Origin: JAVBLP01 sp031553505
GTDB taxonomy: Bacteria; Elusimicrobiota; Endomicrobiia; Endomicrobiales; Endomicrobiaceae
Direction: 5' to 3'
NCBI GenBank assembly: GCA_031553505.1
Contig: JAVBLP010000003.1
Coordinates: 1-64,000 of the forward strand
Length of the DNA stretch: 64,000 bases
In this document: positions 34,697 to 41,310 of the stretch, piece after piece
How positions within the stretch are numbered: the stretch's first letter is position 1
Layout of the letters: each line of letters begins with the position of its first letter
Made by a program: the position numbers and the translations under genes
The notes under the pieces: model-generated
What the model saw: the letters and a program-made list of their open reading frames with translations, nothing else
Database searches by the model: none
Told to the model about the DNA's origin: nothing

Positions 34697-34728
34697 CGTC
34701 CTGCGTCTCAGTTAAGCGACGCAGGACG
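34697..34728. repeat. Perfect 11-base inverted repeat (hairpin) between convergent genes
   Basis: CGTCCTGCGTC, a 10-base spacer and GACGCAGGACG. It is GC-rich in an AT-rich setting and has no T run, so it is not a standard terminator. It lies where the plus-strand cassette meets the minus-strand small genes. It could be a terminator without a tail, or a recombination or nicking hairpin. Confidence 0.6.
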
Positions 34729-34742
34729 CATAGCGGGATCAA

Positions 34743-34889
34743 CTAACGAAATGGGTAATTATCATCATCTTCCCATGGCTCGCGGCCATATCCGCGTGGA
34801 AAATAGTCGTAAATTATCTTGAGTAAATCTATGCAGATGGCGGCAAACCAGCGTACCTTGTCTCCGGTTATTTTGAACTTAAGTTTCAT
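34743..34889 (-). CDS. Small protein, 48 residues
   Basis: A short frame beginning MKLKFKITGDKVRWFAAICI and ending in an acidic tail (REPWEDDDNYPFR). AAAGGAGAAC ahead of the ATG is an excellent ribosome site, which is the main support. The middle helix (RWFAAICIDLLKIIYDYF) is amphipathic or weakly membrane-active. It is the last of a row of small minus-strand genes that all have strong ribosome sites. No family is recognised. Confidence 0.6.
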   Translation of the reverse strand: MKLKFKITGDKVRWFAAICIDLLKIIYDYFPRGYGREPWEDDDNYPFR

Positions 34890-34919
34890 GCGTTCTCCTT
34901 TGGTATAGTTACCTGGGTG

Positions 34920-35027
34920 TTACTTGCTGACTTTTGCTACTTTTCTGACAACCTCTGTAACTTCTGCCGCGATAGTAACGAGCGCGACAGCGATTTTGGC
35001 AACCGCCTTAAAAGTGCTGATAGACAT
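34920..35027 (-). CDS. Small protein, 35 residues
   Basis: Starts MSISTFKAVAKIAVALVTIA and ends VVRKVAKVSK. AAAGGAGATAAC lies directly ahead of the ATG. The peptide is one Ala/Val-rich helix with regularly spaced Lys, so it may insert in or lie along a membrane. It lies in the same row of small genes. Too short for family assignment. Confidence 0.55.
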   Translation of the reverse strand: MSISTFKAVAKIAVALVTIAAEVTEVVRKVAKVSK

Positions 35028-35057
35028 GTTATCTCCTTTGGTCTAAATTTAACGCCA

Positions 35058-35384
35058 TTAGATTTTCTTTAAGTACCCTTGTAGCCAGTTGAAGATGCGT
35101 GGGTTTCGGAATCTTTTCCATGCGCGAATCAGCGGATCCCATAGGAAGCCGAGCTTCTTAAGAGTATCGCGAACTTCTTGTGCTGGCTTATCTCTGAACA
35201 CTACTTTCATGCGTCCAATTTGGGGGTCATCTATAAGCATTACGCCATCTTTGATTTGTCCTTCTTTTATGGCAGCGGCAACGGACGATTTGCGGCTCTT
35301 GGATGTCCTTTTTATGTGTCCTTTTGGAACGGATAATTTCTGCTGATTTTGCGGTTTCATCGGTGCTTCGTTTGTCTTTTTCAT
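35058..35384 (-). CDS. Small phage/plasmid-type protein with a DNA-binding-like tail domain
   Basis: A 108-residue basic protein. The N-terminal half is Lys/Ser-rich and probably disordered (HIKRTSKSRKSSVAAAI). The C-terminal 55 residues contain MKVVFRDKPAQEVRDTLKKL followed by GFLWDPLIRAWKRFRNP. This matches a pattern seen in many mobile-element proteins: F..KP..E....LK..GF.W.P....W. A strong AGGAG site precedes the ATG. Function unknown; the small domain occurs as an accessory in proteins of plasmids and phages. Confidence 0.6.
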   Translation of the reverse strand: MKKTNEAPMKPQNQQKLSVPKGHIKRTSKSRKSSVAAAIKEGQIKDGVMLIDDPQIGRMKVVFRDKPAQEVRDTLKKLGFLWDPLIRAWKRFRNPRIFNWLQGYLKKI

Positions 35385-35684
35385 GTGATAGCTCCTTTCT
35401 TTTTTTATGGCGCAGTTTGCGGACAGTTAAGATGTACGGGTAGTTAGGTGTTTTGTTTTGCAGTGAGCAGGTGGTTAATCTGCCGAGATAGAAGTTCATA
35501 TATGCAATAATGCGTCATAATTCACTTATCAACGACGAGGATATTAATAGTTTTTGTCACTGCATTGATGTGGTGGATGTGGCTAATAGGCGGTTTTGCG
35601 GCAAGACAGGCGTGAGGTGGATTGGAGACAAAATCCAACTATTGTGGCAGGAATGGAATTTGCAGATGCATAGTTACCGAACTT
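35385..35684. other. 300-base gap without a supported gene
   Basis: A 64-codon frame on the plus strand (35510-35704) and an overlapping frame on the minus strand have no ribosome site and no recognisable sequence. No hairpin or repeat stood out. Confidence 0.5.
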
Positions 35685-36002
35685 TTATGTTCTTAACAGC
35701 CTAAAATATAGACCCGTCATTTGTTCGCAAGTTTCTACCAGATTTTCGTAGTATATGTCCTTCATTTCCGCGATGGGTTTATTTGCTTTTTGGGGTGTAG
35801 CGGTAACGTAGATTATGTTATACAAGTCCGCGCTGTTTAGCTTTATCTGCAAGCACTTCGTACCTAATAGAAGCGTCAGGTTATTTTTGCCAAATATGGC
35901 TTTCGCACCGGTCATCACAAGAACTTTTCCACCGCCCAATTGCCTCAATATTTCGCTTGCGACCGGGAACTTTTTAGCCAAATTTTGTTTCGTTGCATGC
36001 AT
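35685..36002 (-). CDS. Small phage-type protein
   Basis: A 105-residue protein from the ATG nine bases after AAGGAG; an ATG three codons earlier is too close to the ribosome site. It reads ILRQLGGGKVLVMTGAKAIF, then LNSADLYNIIYVTA and METCEQMTGLY-like ends (VETCEQMTGLYFRLL). This set (QLGG..F..MTGA, LN..DLY, TGLY) is familiar from short conserved proteins in phages and gut mobile elements, whose function is unknown. The start lies inside the end of the upstream gene, so the two are translated as a pair. Confidence 0.65.
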   Translation of the reverse strand: MHATKQNLAKKFPVASEILRQLGGGKVLVMTGAKAIFGKNNLTLLLGTKCLQIKLNSADLYNIIYVTATPQKANKPIAEMKDIYYENLVETCEQMTGLYFRLLRT

Positions 36003-36393
36003 CGTTGTCATCTCCTTTTGCGACTTGTTTTTCTTGCTCTAAGCATTCTTCTATGTAACCGGCAATCTTGTATGCAGTTTCTTCATATGCGAGCCACGCA
36101 TAGAATGTGTAAAGCGGCAGCCCACGCTTGTTTTCCATGTTCATTTCCAGTTCAAGTACTAGCTCGGATATGTCATCAATGAACCGAACAAAGAACTTTC
36201 TGCAATCGGACGTATAGATGAGTTTGCCAACCACCCCTGTAACGCATCCGTAACCAATGTCCGAAAGCCGTGCATTTACCCGTTTAATGAAACTTCCTGA
36301 ATAGCCTTTGGCATCTTCCAAAATGTCCTGTAAAACGAATTTTTCTAATTTTGTTTCGCTAAACCGCTCCTTCAACTCTTTCTTCGTAATCAT
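35974..36393 (-). CDS. Conserved phage-type hypothetical protein (DUF7222-like)
   Basis: A 139-residue protein from the ATG after GGAGC, starting MITKKELKERFSETKLEKFV. The sequence LQDILEDAKGYSGSF, then DIGYGCVTGVVGKLIYTSDC and RFIDDISELVLEL, with a C-terminal LAYEETAYKIAGYIEE, matches a family common in phage and satellite genomes. The function of that family is not known to me. It is acidic overall and has no membrane segment. It overlaps the genes on both sides, as expected of a compact phage-type operon. Confidence 0.65.
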   Translation of the reverse strand: MITKKELKERFSETKLEKFVLQDILEDAKGYSGSFIKRVNARLSDIGYGCVTGVVGKLIYTSDCRKFFVRFIDDISELVLELEMNMENKRGLPLYTFYAWLAYEETAYKIAGYIEECLEQEKQVAKGDDNDACNETKFG

Positions 36394-36607
36394 ATTTTGC
36401 TCCTGTTGAATGTTTGCGCCTGACAACATACATGGCATTTTGCGCCGCAGGTGTTATAACCTGTTGCGACTGCGGACGCGTATCGGGCGAGTCATCTTTC
36501 GTTATAGTGTTAAGCCAAAGCCATTGCTGCGCTAATGCGATACCACGTCCTATAACGAATGCTAATATCAGTATCATTGTGATGAAGTCAATAAGTTCTG
36601 TAGACAT
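36359..36607 (-). CDS. Small membrane protein of the phage-type operon
   Basis: An 82-residue protein with AAGGAGG five bases ahead of the ATG. Residues 5-30 (LIDFITMILILAFVIGRGIA) form a single membrane helix with the N-terminus outside; the rest is polar. It is the first gene of the compact minus-strand group and overlaps the next gene by 35 bases. No family is recognised. Confidence 0.65.
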   Translation of the reverse strand: MSTELIDFITMILILAFVIGRGIALAQQWLWLNTITKDDSPDTRPQSQQVITPAAQNAMYVVRRKHSTGAKYDYEERVEGAV

Positions 36608-36631
36608 TTATCCTCCTTGTTTTTTAGGCAT

Positions 36632-36659
36632 AAAAAGCCCGTTTGGCATCAAATCGGGC
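36632..36659 (-). terminator. Weak terminator-like hairpin upstream of the small-gene operon
   Basis: Read on the minus strand, GCCCG(A)TTT pairs with AAACGGGC around a six-base loop, with one bulge, followed by TTTTTA. It would stop transcripts coming from the AbiE side before the small genes, or act as an attenuator for them. Confidence 0.4.
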
Positions 36660-36701
36660 AGTTGCTGAAATTATGAATTGTTCTTAATGGCAGCGCGTGT
36701 A

Positions 36702-36738
36702 TTGATTAAACACTCCGCATTTATTATAATCTGCGGAG
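36702..36738 (+). promoter_or_regulatory. AbiE promoter with -10 box inside an inverted repeat (autoregulation site)
   Basis: TTGATT, 17 bases, TATAAT. The -10 box lies in the 12-base loop between CTCCGCA (36713-36719) and TGCGGAG (36732-36738). AbiEi antitoxins are known to repress their own operon at inverted repeats, and this arrangement would block the promoter directly. Confidence 0.72.
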
Positions 36739-36752
36739 CGTTTAGGCAAACT

Positions 36753-37316
36753 ATGAAAAAATTTAAAGGTTATATTAAAACTCAAGAATTCACAGCAATG
36801 GGGCTTAGAAGCAACGATATAAAAAGCCTTTGCGACAATAATGAGATTATAAAGATAAAGCAAGGTCTGTACAGACAGTTTGACATGTTTGGACAAAACC
36901 AGAGCTTTATTGATGTGTCTGTTGCGTATCCGCATGCGGTTATAGCGGGTTTTTCCGCGCTTGCCTACCACAAACTCACAACTTTTATACCTACAAAAGT
37001 TACTGTTGCAATAGCCAGAGATTCCAACGTACCTAAACTCTTTTATCCTCCGACGAATGTTCTCTTTGTAGGTAAATCTTTTAACTATGGTATTATGGAA
37101 GTTAAAGACGGCAAGTATAGCTTCAAAATATACAACCCTGAACGTGCCGTTTGCGATGCTTTCAAGTACCGCAACCAAATGGGCATGGATATAGCCAAAG
37201 AAAGTCTTGTAGAATACATGAAGCGTAAGGATAAGAATATAAACAAACTGTATGAAATGTCCGAAAAGCTAAAGGTTAAAAAAATTATGGAACCTTGGCT
37301 TATGGCGTTGGTATAG
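36753..37316 (+). CDS. AbiEi-family antitoxin / transcriptional regulator
   Basis: A 187-residue protein. The N-terminal winged helix (YIKTQEFTAMGLRSNDIKSL, then KIKQGLYRQF) binds DNA, and the C-terminal part (SFKIYNPERAVCDAFKYRNQ, KESLVEYMKRK) is the AbiEi neutralising domain. It is the antitoxin of a type IV toxin-antitoxin pair, which counters AbiEii without direct contact and represses the operon. The start is the first ATG after the promoter, and there is no strong ribosome site. The toxin gene starts four bases after the stop. Confidence 0.85.
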   Translation: MKKFKGYIKTQEFTAMGLRSNDIKSLCDNNEIIKIKQGLYRQFDMFGQNQSFIDVSVAYPHAVIAGFSALAYHKLTTFIPTKVTVAIARDSNVPKLFYPPTNVLFVGKSFNYGIMEVKDGKYSFKIYNPERAVCDAFKYRNQMGMDIAKESLVEYMKRKDKNINKLYEMSEKLKVKKIMEPWLMALV

Positions 37317-37320
37317 CAAT

Positions 37321-38175
37321 ATGACAAACAAAAATCCTTCTAACATTGCAGCTTCCGTTAAAACAAAACTTTTTAACATCGCCAAAAAGGAAAATGTCGA
37401 TTTCAATAACCTTTTGTTAAGATATTTTCAGGAAAGGCTGCTGTACAGGCTTTCTGTTTCAAAATATAAAGGTAGTTTTGTATTAAAAGGCGGACTTCTT
37501 CTGATCGTTGTAGATGTGCCGACATCGCGTCCGACCGTTGATATTGATTTCCTGGCTGAAAAGTTAAAAAGCGACACGAAAAAAATAGAATCCATCTTTA
37601 AAGAGATAGCCGGTATTGATCTGCCGGACGGAATTGTCTTTAATCCTAATGCCATAACCTCGGAAAGAATAAAAGAAGACGCTGATTATGAAGGCGTAAG
37701 GATAAAAATTACAGGCGTTTTGGGTCAGGTAAAGCAGCAGGTCCAGATAGATTTTGGTTTTGGCGATGTTATATATCCTGCCAAACAGGATATTGAGTTT
37801 CCGTCCATACTTTCCGAAGATAAGATTAAATTAAAAGGTTATCCGTTGGAAGTCATTGTTGCTGAAAAGTTTGAGGCTATGGTAAAACTTGGTCTTATTA
37901 ACAGCAGAATGAAGGATTTTTACGACGTTTATACCATACTAAAGAATTGCACAATCGATTCTGCCGATCTAAAACAAGCTCTAAAGAAAACATTTTACAA
38001 CAGAGGCACGCAATTAACAGCCGACCCTGAAGCGTTCTCTAAGAAATTTTATGCAGACGCTATGAAAATAAGGCAATGGTCTTCCTTTCTAAAGAAGAAC
38101 AGTCTCACAGGTGTTCCTGAAGACTTGGAAGAAGTTGTGCTTGAGATAAAAAAGATTCTTACTCCTCTAATCTAA
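37321..38175 (+). CDS. AbiEii-type nucleotidyltransferase toxin
   Basis: A 284-residue protein of the AbiEii/MenT nucleotidyltransferase family. The nucleotide site is FVLKGGLLLIVVDVPTSRPT (the GG before the acidic pair) and VDIDFLAEKL (DxD metal ligands). YPLEVIVAEKFEAMVKLGLI and RMKDFYDVYTI are the conserved later helices with the Lys and Asp of the family. Such toxins stop growth by adding nucleotides to target RNAs such as tRNA acceptor ends, or transfer a nucleotide to proteins, and give phage resistance by abortive infection. All motifs look intact. It is the last gene before attR. Confidence 0.88.
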   Translation: MTNKNPSNIAASVKTKLFNIAKKENVDFNNLLLRYFQERLLYRLSVSKYKGSFVLKGGLLLIVVDVPTSRPTVDIDFLAEKLKSDTKKIESIFKEIAGIDLPDGIVFNPNAITSERIKEDADYEGVRIKITGVLGQVKQQVQIDFGFGDVIYPAKQDIEFPSILSEDKIKLKGYPLEVIVAEKFEAMVKLGLINSRMKDFYDVYTILKNCTIDSADLKQALKKTFYNRGTQLTADPEAFSKKFYADAMKIRQWSSFLKKNSLTGVPEDLEEVVLEIKKILTPLI

Positions 38176-38218
38176 AATTTGCCATGGTATTAGCGCAGCG
38201 ACTTCGGATAGATTAGAG
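38165..38218. repeat. 10-base inverted repeat over the end of the AbiEii gene
   Basis: CTCTAATCTA, which covers the stop codon, pairs perfectly with TAGATTAGAG at 38209-38218 across a 34-base loop. There is no T run. It could be a weak terminator or an RNA-stabilising stem. Confidence 0.5.
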
Positions 38219-38304
38219 AAGTAAATTTGCCCTTAATAAAAACCAAAGAAGTTCTGGTGTGTTAATATACTATTATAGTAGGGGAAAGGTCAGAAAGGGC
38301 GATA

Positions 38305-38337
38305 AGACTAAAATGAGACTAAAACGTGACTAAATGA
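38305..38337 (+). repeat. Three tandem 11-base repeats next to attR (candidate integrase arm sites)
   Basis: AGACTAAAATG, AGACTAAAACG and TGACTAAATGA follow one another without gaps, ending ten bases before attR. The unit is the same as in the attL-side pair and has the same orientation. Confidence 0.58.
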
Positions 38338-38346
38338 GAGTGAAAT

Positions 38347-38362
38347 AGTCCTGTCTCCCCGA
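38347..38362 (+). repeat. attR (copy of the tRNA-Pro 3' end)
   Basis: AGTCCTGTCTCCCCGA, identical to attL. It is followed by AATATT instead of CCATTA, and nine bases later by a strong terminator that must have belonged to the tRNA operon before insertion. Confidence 0.9.
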
Positions 38363-38370
38363 AATATTAA

Positions 38371-38407
38371 AAAAGCGGCTGCAAAATTAAATTTTGCAGC
38401 CGCTTTT
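38371..38407. terminator. Terminator beyond attR (original tRNA-Pro terminator; also serves the LexA-like gene)
   Basis: A perfect 16-pair stem (AAAAGCGGCTGCAAAA, loop TTAAA, TTTTGCAGCCGCTTTT) flanked by A and T runs, so it works in both directions. It closes the minus-strand regulator gene and lies where the tRNA terminator would be in the empty site. Confidence 0.9.
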
Positions 38408-38426
38408 TATTATTAACTTTACTTGA

Positions 38427-39242
38427 TTATTCGTCTTTTGCAAAAAAGCCCGATACTTTTCCTAAAATTTCCAGCTTATCGGTCTTTATTTCTTCTTCAG
38501 GGTTTGTGTGGTATGCCGCGGGTTTGCCTTTTTTGACAAGAATTTTAGCTATTGTAAAACCTTTTTCAGTTTTTATAAACATATTTTTATCATTTAGCGG
38601 ATTTGTCATATTTTTTATTATACAATAAGCATTTTGCGGGATAAAAGGAAGCATAGCGCTGCTTGTAAAACGTACTGCAAAGTTTGCATCCGGGAATACG
38701 CTTATCGGAACTTCTATAAAATCTTCATATTCGCCCTTGTTATAGCTGAAAAAGTTGTGTTTTGTTGCTTTGTTGGAATCCAAAAGCGGGATAATTATGA
38801 TTTTTGTGGATATCGGCATACTGTAAGTGGATTCAAAGCTTTCAATTATATTAATTCCGGCTTCTTTAAGTACTGAAATGATTCTGTCTATTTGCAGTCT
38901 GCTTAATGCGTATTTCGAATCAAGCCATTTCTGGATATTTTCTGCCGGAAGTTTAAGCTTTTCGGCAAGCCATTTTGAATCTTTTTCGAGATCTTTCAAT
39001 GCGAGATTTACGTTTTTTCTTACAATGGCTTCATTACTTTTTGAATCATAAACCAGTTGTTCTTCGCTTATATTAAAATACTTGGCAAGTTTGGAGATTT
39101 CATATACATTAGGGGTTCTTTTTTCATTTTCCCAGTAGTTTACGGTTACTCTGGATATATTTAGTTCTTTGGCAAGGTCATCCTGGGTAAGATGGCGTTC
39201 CCTTCGCATTAGTTCAAGTTTTTTTGAATTAAATTTTTTCAT
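38427..39242 (-). CDS. XRE-type regulator with LexA/S24-like C-terminal domain
   Basis: A 271-residue protein. Residues 8-62 are a classic Xre helix-turn-helix (LMRRERHLTQDDLAKELNIS, RVTVNYWENEKRTPN). Residues about 85-130 look like a second small helical DNA-binding unit (KWLAEKLKLPAENIQKWL). Residues 145-271 match the S24 peptidase fold of LexA/CI repressors, with Ser195 in TSSAMLPF and Lys233 in FTIAKIL, 38 residues apart as in LexA. No Ala-Gly or Cys-Gly cleavage site is seen in the linker, so self-cleavage is doubtful. It lies just outside the element and divergent from the SpoVG-GGDEF operon, which it may control. Confidence 0.82.
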   Translation of the reverse strand: MKKFNSKKLELMRRERHLTQDDLAKELNISRVTVNYWENEKRTPNVYEISKLAKYFNISEEQLVYDSKSNEAIVRKNVNLALKDLEKDSKWLAEKLKLPAENIQKWLDSKYALSRLQIDRIISVLKEAGINIIESFESTYSMPISTKIIIIPLLDSNKATKHNFFSYNKGEYEDFIEVPISVFPDANFAVRFTSSAMLPFIPQNAYCIIKNMTNPLNDKNMFIKTEKGFTIAKILVKKGKPAAYHTNPEEEIKTDKLEILGKVSGFFAKDE

Positions 39243-39389
39243 AAGCCTCCGCCAAGTTGCAAATTTGTTTTAAATATATTCAAAATTGTATAATATTTTC
39301 ATATAAAAATAGTATATTTTATAAAAGCATGATAGCAAAATGAAAGGGTCTTTTCAATAAAACGGGCATTATTTTCAAATTATAAATTT

Positions 39390-39944
39390 ATGATAAAATA
39401 TATAAAAATATTTGTATTAATTGTTGTATTTTCAATGTGTTTACGCTTTAATTCGTACGTGCTTGCGGATATGAAAATAACACGCGTTGAATTACAAAAT
39501 AATAGTTTTAACGTCATTTTAAATAATTCCATTGAAGTTTTGGGGATTAGAATGCAAAACGGCGAAATTATATTTCCGTATTATGTAAACAAAGGAAACA
39601 TTTACAGGCAGATTGTTATAACTAACCGCGATTTTAAAGAGTATTTTAAAAAAACAATATGCGAAAAAAGTTTTCCTGAAAACGCCGCTGAAACCGCTTT
39701 TAAAATAAACAAATTTAAGCTTGTCAAAAATAATAAAAACATTAAAGCTTTTGCGTCGGTAATCTTTGACGGCGTTTTGGAAGTGGAATGCAGAATAATG
39801 ACCGGAAAAAAAGGACTCTGGGTGGCATGGCCGGCAAATAAAGAAAATGGCGAATGGAAGCAATATTTTAAATTTACTGATTTATTATTAAAAAGAGCCG
39901 TTGAAGATAAGTTATTTAAGGATTATAATAAAAGAAATGAATGA
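39390..39944 (+). CDS. SpoVG-domain protein with signal peptide
   Basis: A 184-residue protein. Residues 1-26 (YIKIFVLIVVFSMCLRFNSY, then VLA-DM) form a signal peptide or membrane anchor. Residues about 105-180 match SpoVG: INKFKLVKNNKNIKAFASVI, then GKKGLWVAWPANKENGEW and a final helix. The first half (KITRVELQNNSFNVILNN) looks like a degenerate first copy of the same fold. SpoVG proteins are normally small cytosolic DNA/RNA-binding regulators, so an exported or membrane-tethered version is unusual. The stop overlaps the start of a diguanylate cyclase gene, so they are cotranslated. A TATAAT box lies about 95 bases ahead of the ATG. Confidence 0.72.
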   Translation: MIKYIKIFVLIVVFSMCLRFNSYVLADMKITRVELQNNSFNVILNNSIEVLGIRMQNGEIIFPYYVNKGNIYRQIVITNRDFKEYFKKTICEKSFPENAAETAFKINKFKLVKNNKNIKAFASVIFDGVLEVECRIMTGKKGLWVAWPANKENGEWKQYFKFTDLLLKRAVEDKLFKDYNKRNE

Positions 39945-41310
39945 ACAAAAAGTAGTTAAATCACTTTACGACATTTTTGGAACGGTAGGCCTTCCGGTCA
40001 TTTCGGGTGCTTTGTTTATTGCCTGGGTTGTTAATTTTCTTGAAAACCCTGTCCTTACGTTTCCGCTAATTTCAATTCTTGTCTTGGCATTATATTACTT
40101 TTCCGGGCCTGTGTATAGCGGTCTTTTAATGGTTTTTGCGGTAATAACAGCGCTTTTTGGCATAATTTTTGTTGATAATCCTTTCTGGTCTTACCTTGTC
40201 ATTATTGAAAGCGTTTGGTTAATATGTTTTTACTGTGTTTTAGAAATGTACAGGGATTCTTATCTGTCGGTTAAAAACGGGCTTTTGGAAGAATATGAAA
40301 CATTAGACCGGGAAATTGCCCTTAAAGATTCCGAATTGAATGAAAACCGAAGAAAAACCCAGGATATAATCCAGAAGATTAAAAATTTTCAGAAAATGGG
40401 CGCCATTATGCAGACATTTGAGGCGTCTCTTGATGAAGAAGAAATAATCGATAAATCAGGGGAACTTGCTTCACAGTTTATCAGGACAGGAAACTGGAAG
40501 CTCAAAAAAAATACACAGGGCGACATATTTGCCAGGCATATAAAAACAACCGGGCTGCCGCTTATAATAACAGATATTGCCATGGATAAAAGGTTTTCCC
40601 TTCCGGAAAAAACAGAATATAAATCAGTAATAGCCGTACCGGTTGAAGTAAACGGAAGTTTCTGGGGTATATTGAAAGGAACATCTCCGCATCCGAATAC
40701 ATTTAGCGATGCAGACCTCAGGCTTTTATCCGTTCTTTCCGGCGTGGTCAATACTGTTTTAAATAATGCTTACTTGTATCAAAAAGTACAGGCTCTTGCG
40801 ATTACGGACGGTTTGACGGGCCTTTACATACAAAGCTATTTCAAAGAAAGGCTCAGGGAAGAAATGAACCGTGCCAAAAGCAATAAAGTGCCGCTTTCAA
40901 TAGGCATTTTGGATATAGATTTCTTTAAGAAGATTAATGATACGTACGGGCATCAGGCGGGAGATATTATTTTGCGCCAAATCGCGCTTTTGCTAAGGGG
41001 CAGGTTCAGGGAAACTGACCTTATTGCAAGATATGGCGGGGAAGAATTTGCGGTTATGATGCTTCACACCGATGCTGATGAAGCGGTTAAAATACTTGAA
41101 GAAATAAGAAAAAGCATTGAAAAAGAGCGCTTTTTCCTTCCGGTAGAAAGATACGCGCCTATCATAGTTAAAATTACTGCAAGCATAGGTTTTGCGGAAC
41201 TTGATAAATCATCATCAACCGTTGAGGATGAACTGATAAAAAAGGCTGACAGCGCATTGTATAAAGCGAAAGAATCCGGAAGGAATAAAGTTGTGGAGTT
41301 TAAAAAATGA
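39937..41310 (+). CDS. Membrane GGDEF protein (diguanylate cyclase) with GAF domain
   Basis: A 457-residue protein. Four membrane helices (about 16-105) are followed by a coiled coil (about 115-155), a GAF-like sensor domain (about 160-295, IAVPVEVNGSFWGILKG) and a GGDEF domain (ITDGLTGLYIQSYF start). The catalytic signature ARYGGEEFAVMM at about 367 is intact, and an RETD inhibitory site stands five residues before it, so it should make cyclic di-GMP from GTP and be held in check by product. It overlaps the SpoVG-domain gene by eight bases and the next cyclase by four (ATGA). The ligand sensed is unknown. Confidence 0.92.
   Translation: MNEQKVVKSLYDIFGTVGLPVISGALFIAWVVNFLENPVLTFPLISILVLALYYFSGPVYSGLLMVFAVITALFGIIFVDNPFWSYLVIIESVWLICFYCVLEMYRDSYLSVKNGLLEEYETLDREIALKDSELNENRRKTQDIIQKIKNFQKMGAIMQTFEASLDEEEIIDKSGELASQFIRTGNWKLKKNTQGDIFARHIKTTGLPLIITDIAMDKRFSLPEKTEYKSVIAVPVEVNGSFWGILKGTSPHPNTFSDADLRLLSVLSGVVNTVLNNAYLYQKVQALAITDGLTGLYIQSYFKERLREEMNRAKSNKVPLSIGILDIDFFKKINDTYGHQAGDIILRQIALLLRGRFRETDLIARYGGEEFAVMMLHTDADEAVKILEEIRKSIEKERFFLPVERYAPIIVKITASIGFAELDKSSSTVEDELIKKADSALYKAKESGRNKVVEFKK

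Larger units (their letters stand above)
15955..38362. mobile_element. 22.4-kb integrative element in tRNA-Pro (defence island)
   Basis: Bounded by the 16-base direct repeat AGTCCTGTCTCCCCGA, which is the 3' end of tRNA-Pro. A tyrosine integrase lies next to the tRNA and points into it, as in most tRNA-targeted elements. The cargo differs in style from the flanks: type I restriction-modification, RloC-like ATPase, DUF2130 protein, AbiE toxin-antitoxin, small phage-type genes, and a possible replication protein with iteron-like repeats. No conjugation genes, relaxase, capsid or packaging genes were found, so it is neither a complete prophage nor a self-transmissible ICE. A satellite or mobilisable element is the best fit. 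The core genes and the tRNA terminator resume immediately after attR. Confidence 0.88.

Noticed and set aside
35510..35704. 64-codon plus-strand gene
   Set aside because: No ribosome site, no recognisable sequence, and opposite to the surrounding small-gene operon.
15955..38362. A complete filamentous or tailed prophage
   Set aside because: There is a possible gene II-like protein and small phage-type genes, but no coat, Zot, portal, terminase, tail or lysis gene, so only a satellite or mobilisable element is supported.
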